64,000 bases of DNA from Pipra filicauda (taxonomy: Eukaryota > Chordata > Aves > Passeriformes > Pipridae), in contig NW_024104417.1 of assembly GCF_003945595.2 (NCBI RefSeq), forward strand, positions 124,001-188,000. The letters are read 5' to 3'. Position numbers and translations under genes: made by a program. How positions within the stretch are numbered: position 1 is the stretch's first letter; every line of letters begins with the position of its first letter. The notes beneath the pieces are model-generated. The model was not told the DNA's origin and made no database searches. It was given only the letters and a program-made list of their open reading frames with translations. Shown piece by piece: positions 1 through 11,700 of this stretch.

Positions 1-1143
1 ATCTGCTGCTGTTGATCAAAAAATTTTAAGGAAAATAAGGTACTTCTTTTTATAACAGAGCTTTTATGATGCCTTTCCCCCAGGAGACTATCTTGATTCA
101 TTTTAATAAAGATGCCTTTGAGGAAGCAGATGCTTGTCACAGTGGTATCCAGTGGATTAAGCCTTTTCTCCTTGGAACTGGGGGGATTTATAACCGAAGA
201 GCCTTGAATTATAGGCATTGTAAAATTAAAGGCAATTCTGTTCTGAAGCTCTTTTGCAAGCTTATCTTGAAACTCAAATAGCATAGGACAAAGAATAGTT
301 TGAACCTCTTTCAGTCATGGTATTTATTTCACCCCTAATTTGGGGATCAACTCTTGAGCTCCAGTTCACTCACATACAACTGTGTTCCCCCTCTGCTTTC
401 ACACTCTGGAGAAAGACCTACAGCACTAATGGATGTACCATCAACAGCAGCTAAAAACGAAGTTTTCTGCTAAACCCCAGACGGCTGTGGCAGGACGAAG
501 TGGCACACTCTTCATGTTTGTGTCACAAAGCTCACAACGCAAACACTCAACCTAGACCATGTCTCAGCCCTGCACAAGACACTTCAGTAACAGAGGACCC
601 CTCCTAGCAGACCATGTGGAGTGACAGCCTTTAATTTGAACTAGCAGTGAAGCTGAGGGTGCAGGAAGGTACACCCCAGTTTGCTGATTTACTGCAACTG
701 TCAGAATTAATTTCTCCGGAAAGGGAAGCAATAGAGCAGTTACTCATCCAGGACCATCCTTGCTGCCTGCAGTGGGAAAGCACCCACCCTTACAGCTATC
801 ATTGGAACAGGTACCAGTGCCTTTGGGAAAGAAAGAAGGGCTATAAAGTACAAAATAAAGTGAAAAACTTAAAGGTCTCTGAAAAAGGACATTGTATTCT
901 TTTTGTTAGAATTTCAAAAAAACATGGACCTTTTTAAGATGGGACTTCAACCAGTACTATGATAATAGCCTGAAATATAAGCCTTTTTTCAAAATCATGT
1001 TTCATGAATGGCAAGTAAATGTACTTAAAATGCTATTTTATTCAAGTAGTAGGACTTGATCCAGTAGCCTCTAAAATCAGTGCAAATCAAAAAGTGTTTT
1101 TTCCTTGAGGAATAACTTTCTTGGAGTGCTTCTGCTTTCCCAG

Positions 1144-1227
1144 GTATATTACCAGGAGGCATTGAAGGATGCAGCAAGTGCCAAGACCTCCCCCACTCAT
1201 CTCATCCAGCCGCACAAATTTAAACAG
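1144..1227 (+). other. Exon-like segment 1 (possible pseudoexon)
   Basis: A strong acceptor (TGCTTCTGCTTTCCCAG) precedes 84 bases that are open in one frame as VYYQEALKDAASAKTSPTHL and eight further residues. The segment ends at a fair donor, AAACAG|GTGAAA. It would be a 28-codon, phase 0-0 exon on the strand opposite to ANKH. I do not recognise the peptide. The LINE relic one kilobase to the right leaves open that it derives from an old mobile element. Introns contain many such decoys, so expression is doubtful without transcript evidence. Confidence 0.2.
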
Positions 1228-2222
1228 GTGAAATTATATTAGCAATGGAAAGAAGGAATGGTACAGTTCTACATGCAAAACTAATCTTAACTTTGTTGAA
1301 TTTAATATTGCTTTTAATATTCCAAAGGTAATATCTGTTAAAAGGTGCTATCAACTCTCAACTCTGCTACCTGTGGTCATGAAAAAAGTCACGTCTTGTT
1401 TTGTACAATTTGAACACATTTCTCTTACAGCTGTTAGGTGAAACAGTCTTGAAGTTTCAGTCAAGTAATACTCTGCTTTCCGTCCTAAATTCCTATGTTG
1501 GATATTGGAGGGCACAAAAGTGCTGTAATATTCCAGGCAAGTTTACATTTCAGAGCAATACTTATTTACAGTATTGCATAGTTTACACTGTGCTATGATG
1601 AAAGTATTGTATACATAACATTTATTTATTTGCTAGTTTATTTCATTTTGAAAATATTGGTTCAGATTAGGATTACTGTTCTTCTCTAGAGATTGGAAGA
1701 ACTAAAGTAGCTTAAAGCATCCATACAAAAAGTTTTTGTACCATATGACTGTGCAACATATGAAGCAAGCCGAAGTGCCACAGCTACAGTGAGGGGCTGC
1801 ACAGAGGCTGGTGAGCAACCCACTGTCCCTGTGACTCTGGAAGCCCTTGCCAAGGGCCTTTCCAGCTTTCTGATTCCAGGCTGGGTTGTCTGCCTACGGC
1901 AAACGAATAAACTACAAAGCAAGCCTACAGTGGACCTTGACCAAAATACCAAAACCTTATTGGTACTAGAGGGCATTTCAATAATCTACTTTTAAGCAGA
2001 AGGCTTTTCTTTTTCCTGCTCCTAAAGAACCTGATGTTAATATTACACATTTGTTAGTTGCTTCAGTGCCAGCATTCTGTCATGCCATAGATTATGGTTT
2101 TCCATCCAGACAAAGTAGTTTGGAATAAATAGATTTTGAGAGAGGAAAGTGAAATCCAGGTCAGTGGATATTCTGTTTTGAAGCCTTTATGTACAGTCTA
2201 AATTCTTATGCTTTTATCACCT

Positions 2223-2353
2223 AAGGAGTCTTTCTGCTGTGCCTTTTGCAATCGGACATGTCTATCTCGTATTGGCCTCATTAGCCACCAGCGTGCTTGT
2301 AACAAACGTGGATAGAGCCTTCCTAAATCCTCGTTCACGAAGCCCAGCCATGA
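2223..2353 (+). pseudogene. Ancient LINE ORF2 carboxy-terminal zinc-finger relic
   Basis: The frame from 2223 to the stop at 2313-2315 reads a cysteine-rich motif, CAFCNRTCLSRIGLISHQRA followed by C. The pattern is CX2CX3C, then SRIGL-SH-R-C. I recall this type of terminal motif from the ends of non-LTR retrotransposon polymerases in several animal lineages. The bases just after the stop, TCGTTCACGAAGCCCAGCCA, resemble their 3' untranslated ends. The clade is not assigned. Upstream frames are broken and I see no reverse-transcriptase core, so only the tail survives. The preserved frame is short enough that chance preservation is plausible. Confidence 0.55.
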
Positions 2354-3077
2354 AATTCTTATGCTTCACAACAATTAAAACATTTTTGGACTCTAAGGTG
2401 TATTGATTTGGTAACAGGTCAGTGAATTCTTTAGGATACTAAGCAGTGTGAATTTGGCATGCTTACTGAACTTGCCTGTACTAGAGAAAAGCAATTTGTT
2501 GCTAGCAGGAAGGTAGCAATCCATATAGAAACATACAGGCAGTCGTGCCTGCAGTGGTAGATGCGGGACAGAGGGAGAGGCCAGGTTTGGTAGATGCCAT
2601 GAGAAAAGGCTTATTAGGCTTAGAGAGGAAGTGACTTGAAGACCTCAGACCAAAAATAATTGCAAGGTACGGCTCAGAGGGTCATTATCTTTCCCTTTTC
2701 CACTCTGGCACACATCTCCACTTGTGCATCTCCACCAACAGTAGTAATGACAGAGGAGACCATGAAGTCAGCTGGTGGAAAGAAAGCTGCACGCCTATTG
2801 CAAGTGCTCTTTTGAAAAGGCTGTTCGGCTGTACACACCCATTTTATTTTCAAGGCAATGGTGGATCTCATGGTGGAATGCTACCAAGTCAGTGGGAAGC
2901 AGGACTGCTGGTTTCAGCTGACAAAAAAATCTCAGTGTGCTGCAGATGCCTTTGCACAGGTCTGTGGGAGTACTGCTGGCACTGGTACTCCAGTGCATTC
3001 TGACCACGTTACATACTTTGCCCACATCAAGTAAACAACCAAGCCTGCATACTGCAGCAGTAAAAACAAAACAAACC

Positions 3078-3093
3078 AAAAAAAAAAAAAAAA
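3078..3093 (+). repeat. Poly-A run, 16 bases
   Basis: A homopolymer of A follows AAAACAAAACAAACC. No retroposed gene or LINE end is recognisable to its left. Comparable T or A runs occur at 36646, 56458-56473, 58159-58175 and 61969-61983, and are equally featureless. Confidence 0.8.
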
Positions 3094-4283
3094 GAATGGA
3101 GGAAATCCTCAAGCAATGCTTACATGGGAGAAAAAGTAACGATGAAAACTTCAGAAAATGGCCAACGAATTAGAGTATTCTCCTTCTGATTATTTGAAGT
3201 GGTTCAAACTAGAGTAAACATCATCCCCAAATCCCACTGTATTTTCAGCAAATATAATGTTGTTGAACACAGGCAAAACTGAGGACTGAAGCCATACTCA
3301 GCAAGCTTTACGTAGGGTCCAGACAGCAACAGCTAGACAGTCCACACTGCAAACCTTTTAAAGAAGCAGTGCATGAAATTGCAGGGGCTTTAATTAATTT
3401 GTCATGCTTGTGTTTGTACAATCTGATTAGGTAACAGCATCTGATATGGTAGCACATAGGAGAGGATTCATCAGACTGAATAATTACATGGATTAGAAGA
3501 GGACCTCTGAAATGCTTACGGGGCTGGCTCAAAGAGAAATGCAATCAGCAATGCTGAAAGGAGATGTACAGGCCTCAAAGGAATTTACTGGTGGGGCTCC
3601 TGAAGATCAAGTTGATATTCTTGAGCATTTTCATTAATTTTTATTCACCACACCACAAACACTGTGAATATGCAGATTACAAATGCTAGGGATGCAAATC
3701 TACTAAACACCACAGGCACAGATCACTTTGAGACTTGTGCAATAAAACTGGGATGAAAAAAGTTGAAAATGCCAAGCCAAATACTGGAGACTAACAACAA
3801 GAATTTTTGGCACAAGCCAGGAACTTCAGTTAGACTGAGTGTACTAACACACTGCCAAATGACTGACCGGCAGGGTGATGCAGCCATGAAAAAAGGCAAA
3901 TGCAATTGGAGAACCGGTCTGGTGAGGCATTTCTGGTAGACACTGAGAAATATTTTTTCCGTTTTTTCTGCAATGGATCAAGGAGGCTTTCAGAGCATCC
4001 CCAATTCATTGGAAGGTTACTAAGCTGATCCAGGGGTACAGAGAAACCTGATCAAGTGAGTGGAAACCAAAGAGGTTGTTTTCCATACCAAAGAGAAGGC
4101 TAAGAAGCTTCTCTGTTTCAACACAACCATGACGGAAAAAAACAGGGAAGAAGAGTAATTTCATTCAGAAGATGGTGCTGGCACTAGAACAAATGGGTAT
4201 AACCAGGACTTGTATACAATTTGGCTCGAGTTCAAAAGACAGCTCTCTAACCCCTGAAACAGAAAACTGTTTTTCTTCCACAG

Positions 4284-4348
4284 GTAACAAGGGCAAAAAG
4301 ATGCGTGGCATAATGCTTCTCAGCAATATATTCCTTGTGCATTCCAAG
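4284..4348 (+). other. Exon-like segment 2 (probable pseudoexon)
   Basis: The acceptor CTGTTTTTCTTCCACAG is close to ideal and the donor TTCCAAG|GTAGGG is acceptable, bounding 65 bases with one open frame reading NKGKKMRGIMLLSNIFLVHS. The peptide is not recognised. It is listed because the splice signals are good; most such segments are never used. Confidence 0.12.
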
Positions 4349-7300
4349 GTAGGGAAATATAACCTGGAAAACCAAAGGAGTGCCTACATCTTATTTTTAA
4401 ATTATTATCATAGGCACTAATGTCACTTGGATCTCTTGTCCCATTTCACCCCTTCTTTCAGGACAAGATGCAGCATGAGGATGAGAAAACAACCCCAAAG
4501 CCAGATTGCAAAAAAGGAGGCCTCACCTCCTTTTGCAGAAGATGCTCTGAAGGAGAACTTCAGTAGAGGGCTCTGGCTTAAGTCCTCAAGGTCACATCTC
4601 AGAGGTGTTTCCCCCTGGTTCTCCAGCTGTTTTCTAACACCAGACAGCTCAGCCAACCTCTGAGGCAGCATGTTTCAGCGCTGCTGAGATCCTGTTATGT
4701 GTGTGCAACAGCTCTGTTACATAGCAGGAGGTTCTGGTTTTGGTTGTTGGGGGGTTTTTTTATAGTCTTGCTTTTTTCACCCCACACTATGGTTACAGCT
4801 ATGCCTTTGCCTCCCCATTTCCTCTTTTTCTTTAAAAAGTAACAGGGCAAATGTATTGCCTTTCCAAAAAAGCCTGTAAGGGAGGGATGGGTCACAACCA
4901 CATCATCCCTAATTTCCTGTGCTCTCGACCACTACAGCACCCAGCCCCTCTTTCTCTGTACACTGTGTTTGTATTGCAGCCTGCCAGAACCATTCAATAT
5001 TGTTATATAATACTTACAGGTATTGCCTCCTCTTTTTTCTTTTAATCATGCGGGCATCAGCTTTTATTAGCCATGCCCCAAGTTATCTCCTTTAGCATCA
5101 GTTAAACCAATATTTTATCAGCGTCACTGTTTTTACTTGACTACATGTGCAAAGAGAACAGATGAATATATATTAAAAGATACAATGGAGATAACTGTAG
5201 GTGCACGGCAAGCCAAGATAATGAGAAATTTGATTAAGGACTTTTTGTTGTATTTTTTAAAGTGAAATATTTTGCGGACTCTGCATTCAATGAAGTGCTC
5301 AGGCTTGGAAGGGTGCCGGTCTGAAGTTTACTGTAGTAAGAGTGTGTGACAGGATCTGTGTTCTTCTTCACCTGCTTAAACCTCAGAAATATTTTAATTG
5401 TGTCCAAGACAGGGAAAGGCACGAGACCTCCTACATTAGCTAGGTACAGGAGTCAGCTGCCGTGCCTTCAAATGGTTTGAGGCTTTCTCAAAATCTAGGC
5501 TAGGAACGACCCTGGTTAGTTTGGCACCTCAGTCCACTGAAAAGAAAGACTTTTTTTTCCTTAACACAACCCTTTTGATTTTTTCATTACTCAGTTTTGC
5601 TTGACTTTCTTTTGTTTGCATTACACTTTTCGATCTTCAAGGGCTACAGAGCCTTACTACATTAAACCACAGTCCTTTCCAATACATTTACCTGATGTAA
5701 AGTATAACTTTTGGAAAATGTATGTACTAGGAAAAACTTGGCCAAAATGCTCGATTATAAAAGTGGCTGCATCCACAGCAGCTGCAGATGCTTCAGAGGT
5801 GATTCCCAAGCATCCTCTCTGACTTTAGAAATCCCTTCCAAGAAGCTTCTGTTTGAAGAATACAGCAGGAAGAAGCTTCAGGGAGGATTCTTCATGTCCT
5901 TCTACTTTCTATAGGTATTTGCGTCTGGATAAACTGAAAATAAGGAAGCTTTCCTCCTGAGGTTATAAGATGGAGGAGAACTGAAATGGAAAATGGAATA
6001 AATCTTTCTGTTTTGACTTGTGAGTAATAACTGCTGAAGCCAATATTTCCACACAAAATGCTCCATTGGTTTATGTGGCCAGGATGTTTTGCCACCAAAA
6101 TCTAGGTGGAGTCAATTGAAATCTGTCCTGTGGGTTTTGTGGTACATTAATATGTTTTCTAAATTTAATATACTGTAGGGCAGAAGGTTTGAATTCCTGA
6201 AGATAGCAACTCATGTATTTTTTTCCTCTTTCTCTTACCAAATAGAACTAGATGGAAAGGTTTCTTACAGCTGTCTCTTCTTCCTACCACAGGCCAGTCA
6301 ATGAACCAAAGTTTATTCACTTTACCCCTTTGGGAGTGGTGTTCATCTACACGTCTGAGAGTGAATGACTGCTAAAGCGAGGATAAACATCCTGTAAAAT
6401 ATCTGGAAGAAGGAGAATCGAATCGGACCTCTCCTGAGTAATTAAAATCTGAGGGTATCTCCTCCATTTTTTCAGTCATTTGAAGAAGTATATGATATGT
6501 GGTGAGCAGTTCACTGAGGAATCATGAACTTTATTCCCCTGCATTCGTTGCTGAAAAACTCATCAGCACATGAATAGTTCAAAGAATGGTACTAAAAAGT
6601 GACAACAGGAAAGGCAGAGCTATGATTTGTCTGGCGGTGAACTTCCTAATGACTAAGTACTCACAGCACATGAGTGGAAAAATCTGATATTAGACTTGGA
6701 GGCCAGAGGCCATAGTCCAAAAAAACAATCTCCTCTAACAAGGAAAAGGTCATCAAGACTAAGCTTTCATTTAACCTATGAAAGTATCTTCAGTTTTTCA
6801 TGGGCACAAGGGCAGTCATGACTTCAAATGCCAGACCTGAAATCCTGATACAGCCAATTTGGCAGAGGATGAATGAAACCCAACCATTCTTCTCCCCAGA
6901 GATGCAAAGCATAAACAGCTTTAGAAGATATCTGATAGAGAGAAAAGAGTATTCACTTCTTCTAAGTGAAAACAATATAATGTTCTAAGCAGTCACACGG
7001 GTTCTACAGAAAGAAATTGCTTTCCCCTTTGGCTAGAGACCTTCAGTGTTTCTTGTCTTCTGTTCAGAGGTGGCACTGTAGTGTACTAATGCCAAGAGAC
7101 AAAGGATGACATTAATTAAAAAAAAATAAAATCCATCCACATGTAAGTAAAACCTCACAATTCTGTTATGGATTTTAACAACACTATCAAAGTCCTAATC
7201 TGGGAGGTCAAATCAGACAGTGGGGATTAAAACCACTGCTCTGAAGTTTTGTTTACTAAGGTTGAAACTCAACTGAACAATTTGAGCCAATCTGAAATGG

Positions 7301-8131
7301 AAAATGAGGTGGTTTGCCTCCTTCTGCAGTGAACAAGTCCTACCTTTACAGATTTTTCTGCTAGAGGTTAACCTCTCAAACCTCTCTTCCTTATTTGCCA
7401 AAGAAGAGTGAGGATACAAGCAATTTCTTAGAAAGCCAGTAACTTTTTTCCAGATGGTGAACAGAAAATAATGCATATACACCATGTAACTCTAAGGAAC
7501 TGGAAGCCAGACCACTGCCTTATTTGCAGCAGCATTTTCTTCTAATCTCCTTGCTCCTCAAGAACCAGACCTCTCAGGATAGAGAGTGCCTCCTCTATAT
7601 TTGCTTAGCACCACCGCACATATTTAGTTTCAATTAAGACATTATGGTAACTGAAAATACTATTCCCAGTCTTTTCTGATGATGGAAAGGAGTGAAAATA
7701 AACTAAGGGCCATAATTCACTGACTGAAATTTGGATGCATGCCAGTGATGATCCTAGAACCAGAGATATATCTGAATAATTTTGTGTGCATCAGAAGTCC
7801 TTCTCAAGTGCTAGATTTAAAGTAGGTTCAACCCCAATCATGACTTTTTCAGCCTTTATTATTTCCCTCACCTTGAAATAGGAACAAAAAGCCCTCACGT
7901 AAAAAAAAAACTGGGACACTATAGCTTTGAAAGGTATCACCACGAGTTTTTTCAAAAGAGCTTATCTGTCACTTCTCTATTATCCTCCTCTACAGTGTGT
8001 AACAGATAACCTGATAGTTCCTTAAGACAGCAGTGAACGATTGAGGTCACTTTATTTCTCCACTACTGCATGGTTAAAAAGAAGAACAAATAGTTACTGT
8101 GTTTAAAGTTTAGCACACTGTGATGAAGCAG

Positions 8132-8720
8132 TGCTTGTGGTTTGACCTCAGCCATCAGCTAAGCCCCACACAGCTGCTCACTCACTCCCCCTCTTCACTG
8201 TGATGGGGGAGAGAATCAGAAGGGTAAAAGTGAGAAAACTCGTGGGCTGAGATAAAGACAGTTTAACAGGGAAAGCAAAAGACACACACACTAGCAAAGC
8301 AGAACAAGGAATTCATTCACCACTTCCAATGGGCAGGGGGATGTTCAGTCATTCCCAGGAAAGCAGGGCTCTGTCATGCATAAAGGTGACTTGGGAAGAC
8401 AGATACCACCACTCCAAACGTCCCCCTTTCCTTCCTCTTTCTTCAGAGTTTTGCATGCTGAGCATGATGCCATATGGTCTGGAACATCCTTTGGGTCAGC
8501 TGGGGTCAGCTGTTCCAGATTAGTCCCCTCCCAACTTCTTGTGCACCTCCAGCCCCCTGACTGGTGGGGTAAGGAGCAGAAAAGCCCTTGACTCTGTGTA
8601 AGTGCTGCTCAGTATTAACTAAAAACTCCCCTGAATTATCACCACTGTTTTCAGCACAAATCCAAAATGTGGCCCCATAGTAGTTACTATAAAGCAATAA
8701 CTCTATCCCAACCAAAACCA
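8132..8720 (-). mobile_element. Solo LTR of an avian endogenous retrovirus
   Basis: On the minus strand the element starts TGGTTTTGGTTGGGATAGAG and ends AAACCACAAGCA, giving TG...CA termini over about 589 bases. A possible 4-bp target duplication, GCAG, flanks it at 8128-8131 and 8721-8724. Internal landmarks, such as the block read on that strand as CTTTATCTCAGCCCACGAG and the C-rich segment near 8176, match an LTR type I recall as widespread in bird genomes; I do not assign a family name. No gag, pol or env sequence lies beside it, so it is a solo LTR left after recombination. It is inserted in the same transcriptional direction as ANKH inside intron 1, so its polyadenylation signal would read in the sense direction. 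Confidence 0.75.
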
Positions 8721-11700
8721 GCAGATGCAGATATCAAGACCTGCCATACAAAGTACCATAACTGAATTATCAGGCGCTCTGTGCCCAATGAAGAAAAGGT
8801 ACTTGCCAGTGAAACTACCCCTTTATTCACTGAAGGCAGAGAAAAGAGAAATGAGGATTTCTTTATTGACCAGCTCAGTCATCCATAGAAGAAATGGTTT
8901 CCTCAAGTTTTCTTTCACTTTATCTTTCAAATCCTTCAATAAGCATTACTGAAAAACTTGCCATACCCAAGTTAAAGTAAACAAGACAACTCAGCAACCC
9001 TAGTGCTTTAGAAGTACTAAAGCAAAAAGAAAAAAGTCTACATCTGATATAAAAATATGTTTATTAGCTTAAAAAATAAAAGTTTGTATTTTTTAACCCT
9101 TCAAAGTGTATGTTTTCAATTTCGCATCCAGAGGTTTGTCAACTTTGAAAAACTTGAATCAAAATTCAGGAATTAGCATGACAAATATAATAAAATTTGA
9201 TTAGACTGAATGCCCAAGCAATTTTTTATTATCTACTTGCTTGTCAATGAGCCTAAGTAAGACATATGCCTGTTTTTATTAATTTAATCCAATTACTTCA
9301 CTATATTACTTCTCTGAAGGGCTGAACTCCAGAGCTAGAATAACTGTATACCTTCTTACTGTGCAAAGACATTTCACTGCAGTATTTAATTGAACTGGCT
9401 TACTTGTTCTAAGCCAAGTCTTCTCTTTCAATCTGCACATCAAAGGAAAAAGAAAGCATGTGCTGCGATGCTGTCATTAAGTTCAGCAACTGGACATAGA
9501 CCTGGAAAGGTACTTTTCTTTTTCACAGCCTTCTCATTCAGATGGCTTCTTACAGTGGTTCTCGGATGTCTAATTGATTTCAGAGGTGTCTAGCAGTGTT
9601 CAGGAAATCTGATTTAGTGTGTTTTAAGCTGACTCTTTTGACATGTTTCTTAGCAATGTGTTCATCTGGGATTTCTTAGTAAGAAAATAATTACTTTTTT
9701 TTTTTTCTTCCTGCTTATAGCTTAGGTGCTTGTTAGAGGCAGATCATTAATAACTAATTTGGCAGTATCAATACTTTCAGCTGCTGGCTCACTAGGTGAT
9801 TCACCCATCTTACTAGAACAAGCTAAACCAAAGGCTATAATGATGTGATGTCAATTCCCTTCAGCAAGACAGGTAAAATGCAGAGGTTGAAGGGAAGCAG
9901 CTTTGGGAAGTGGCAGCTACCCAAGCAGCTACCACTGCTGCCTTTTTCAGACTTCTTTAAAACTACTGCCTTGGCAGAAGGCAGTGCCCTGAGCAATGCC
10001 TCCAAAGCTATTGTACATGCTCCACGAGGTATTGTGCAGCCTACGTCTGTATGGCGGATATAAATTTTCCTCCTGAAAGGAATAAACCTTTCACAAGTAA
10101 GGGAAAGAGAAGATATGGTTTCTAAATGAATGATTCATTGTTTGAGGGTGCAGTCTTGATTTGCTGGAGTTGCTACGATACCGCAGCAGCAATGCCAACT
10201 TATCATAGCCCTTAACGTTCTCTGGAAGCTCAGCAAGCCGAAAAGGCATTGCTGAGAGAAATTATTTATTTTTAAACAGAATGGCTGTATTTACCACAGA
10301 ACTACTTTTAATCTCCCACCTTTCTCCGTAGGCTGGCTTCAAACTAGGCGTAATTTCCCCGCCTCCCCCCTCCCCCTCCCCGGTTCTGGGGGAGCGAAGG
10401 GCATAAACAGGAAGGCATTGTACACTGAAAAGGATGGCAGGATGCCTCAAAATGGTGATTTAAAAAACTGTCTTGCTAAGCCTGCCAAAACTTGGGTTTT
10501 GGCCTTTTTTTCATTAAAAAAAAGAATAATATAGTCAACAATTTTCTCTTGTACTGAAAGCATGTGTGGCTTTGCTGACTCATGTTTACCTAGAAAAAGT
10601 ATGAAAGCATACAGCATATGTGAAAAAGCACAGCAGGGCTATACTAGAATAAAGTCATAATTTCTTGGGAATGCTTGTGTTTAAAACAATAACTGTAGTA
10701 ATACCAAATCAGTCTTTCACGAGCATAAAAACTGCATGTTATGCAAGCTGATACCCTAAACTGGGCTCCTGCAGCAAGTTAACAGTACAAAATCGGGAAC
10801 TGGCACTAACTAAACACCAAAGCCTCCTAGACACTAACAAAAAGGGCTAGTGGAGATGGCAGTGAGAAAGAAATTAAGTATCAGCATGCAAATCTCTGAT
10901 GCAGCAAACTGTGAGGAAAATGTGGAACTGAATTGCTACTGTTACTGAAGGAAACTTGGCTCCTGTTGCAGAAGAGCCCGTGACTGTCTTAGGAAGATGA
11001 AAGCTCTGGAAGAGGAAAGACACATGTCATGTCCTTCCCATGGGCTGCCGACTTTCAGAGAATGTGAAACAGCAAAATTAATTTAATAAATAATAATTCC
11101 AGCGATTTAATAAGGATTATGATGATAAAAACATGGCAGCCCCTAGGTAAAGATTACCTAAGCACACACTACACTTCTGTTGCAAAATCAACTCAATTTT
11201 CTCCAAAGAGTTGTAGCGCATGCTGCCACTTCCTTTCTTTTGACATTCTCATTAGTCCTCCTAAATTCAGAAAACAGACTACTACAAAAATGGGAAGTCA
11301 GAGAGGACTGCTGTTAAAAAGTCTTCTGCTCCTATACCTTGTCCCTGCCAAGTCACGAAGTACAAATAGAGCATACAGGATGGAAATCAAAATAGGAAAA
11401 TTGCTTGTAAAGAAGAGACTAGATAAGGAAATGGACACCCAGCCTCTACTACTGAAAGGAACCAAAATGATTCTTAGCTTAACTTTTTTTTTTTTTCTAA
11501 ATTCGAAAACTTAAAGTTTTTACTTTCATTTTAAAGAACGGACAGATTTCTTTCTGAATTAATGACTGAACTGGCATGAGAGCCATCTCTGTGTGGTTCT
11601 TGAACAAACTGAGTACTTCTTGATTGGACACTTAGGAACATCACTCTTTCCTGATGAAGTCTGGTAAGTGGTGTCTGCTTTCAAAGAGGTTGTGCTCCTT

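Larger units (their letters stand above)
2354..8131. other. Intronic DNA, nothing further recognised
   Basis: AT-rich intron sequence with a poly-A run near 3078 and one exon-like segment at 4284. Reading frames are all under about 105 codons, overlap on both strands and show no domain. No tRNA, LTR or CR1 end was recognised. Confidence 0.7.

Noticed and set aside
3040..3100. Poly-A run as the tail of a processed pseudogene
   Set aside because: No coding similarity, polyadenylation signal or target duplication was found to its left.
7823..7840. tRNA B-box-like GGTTCAACCCC
   Set aside because: No A box at the right distance and no cloverleaf or acceptor stem can be built around it.
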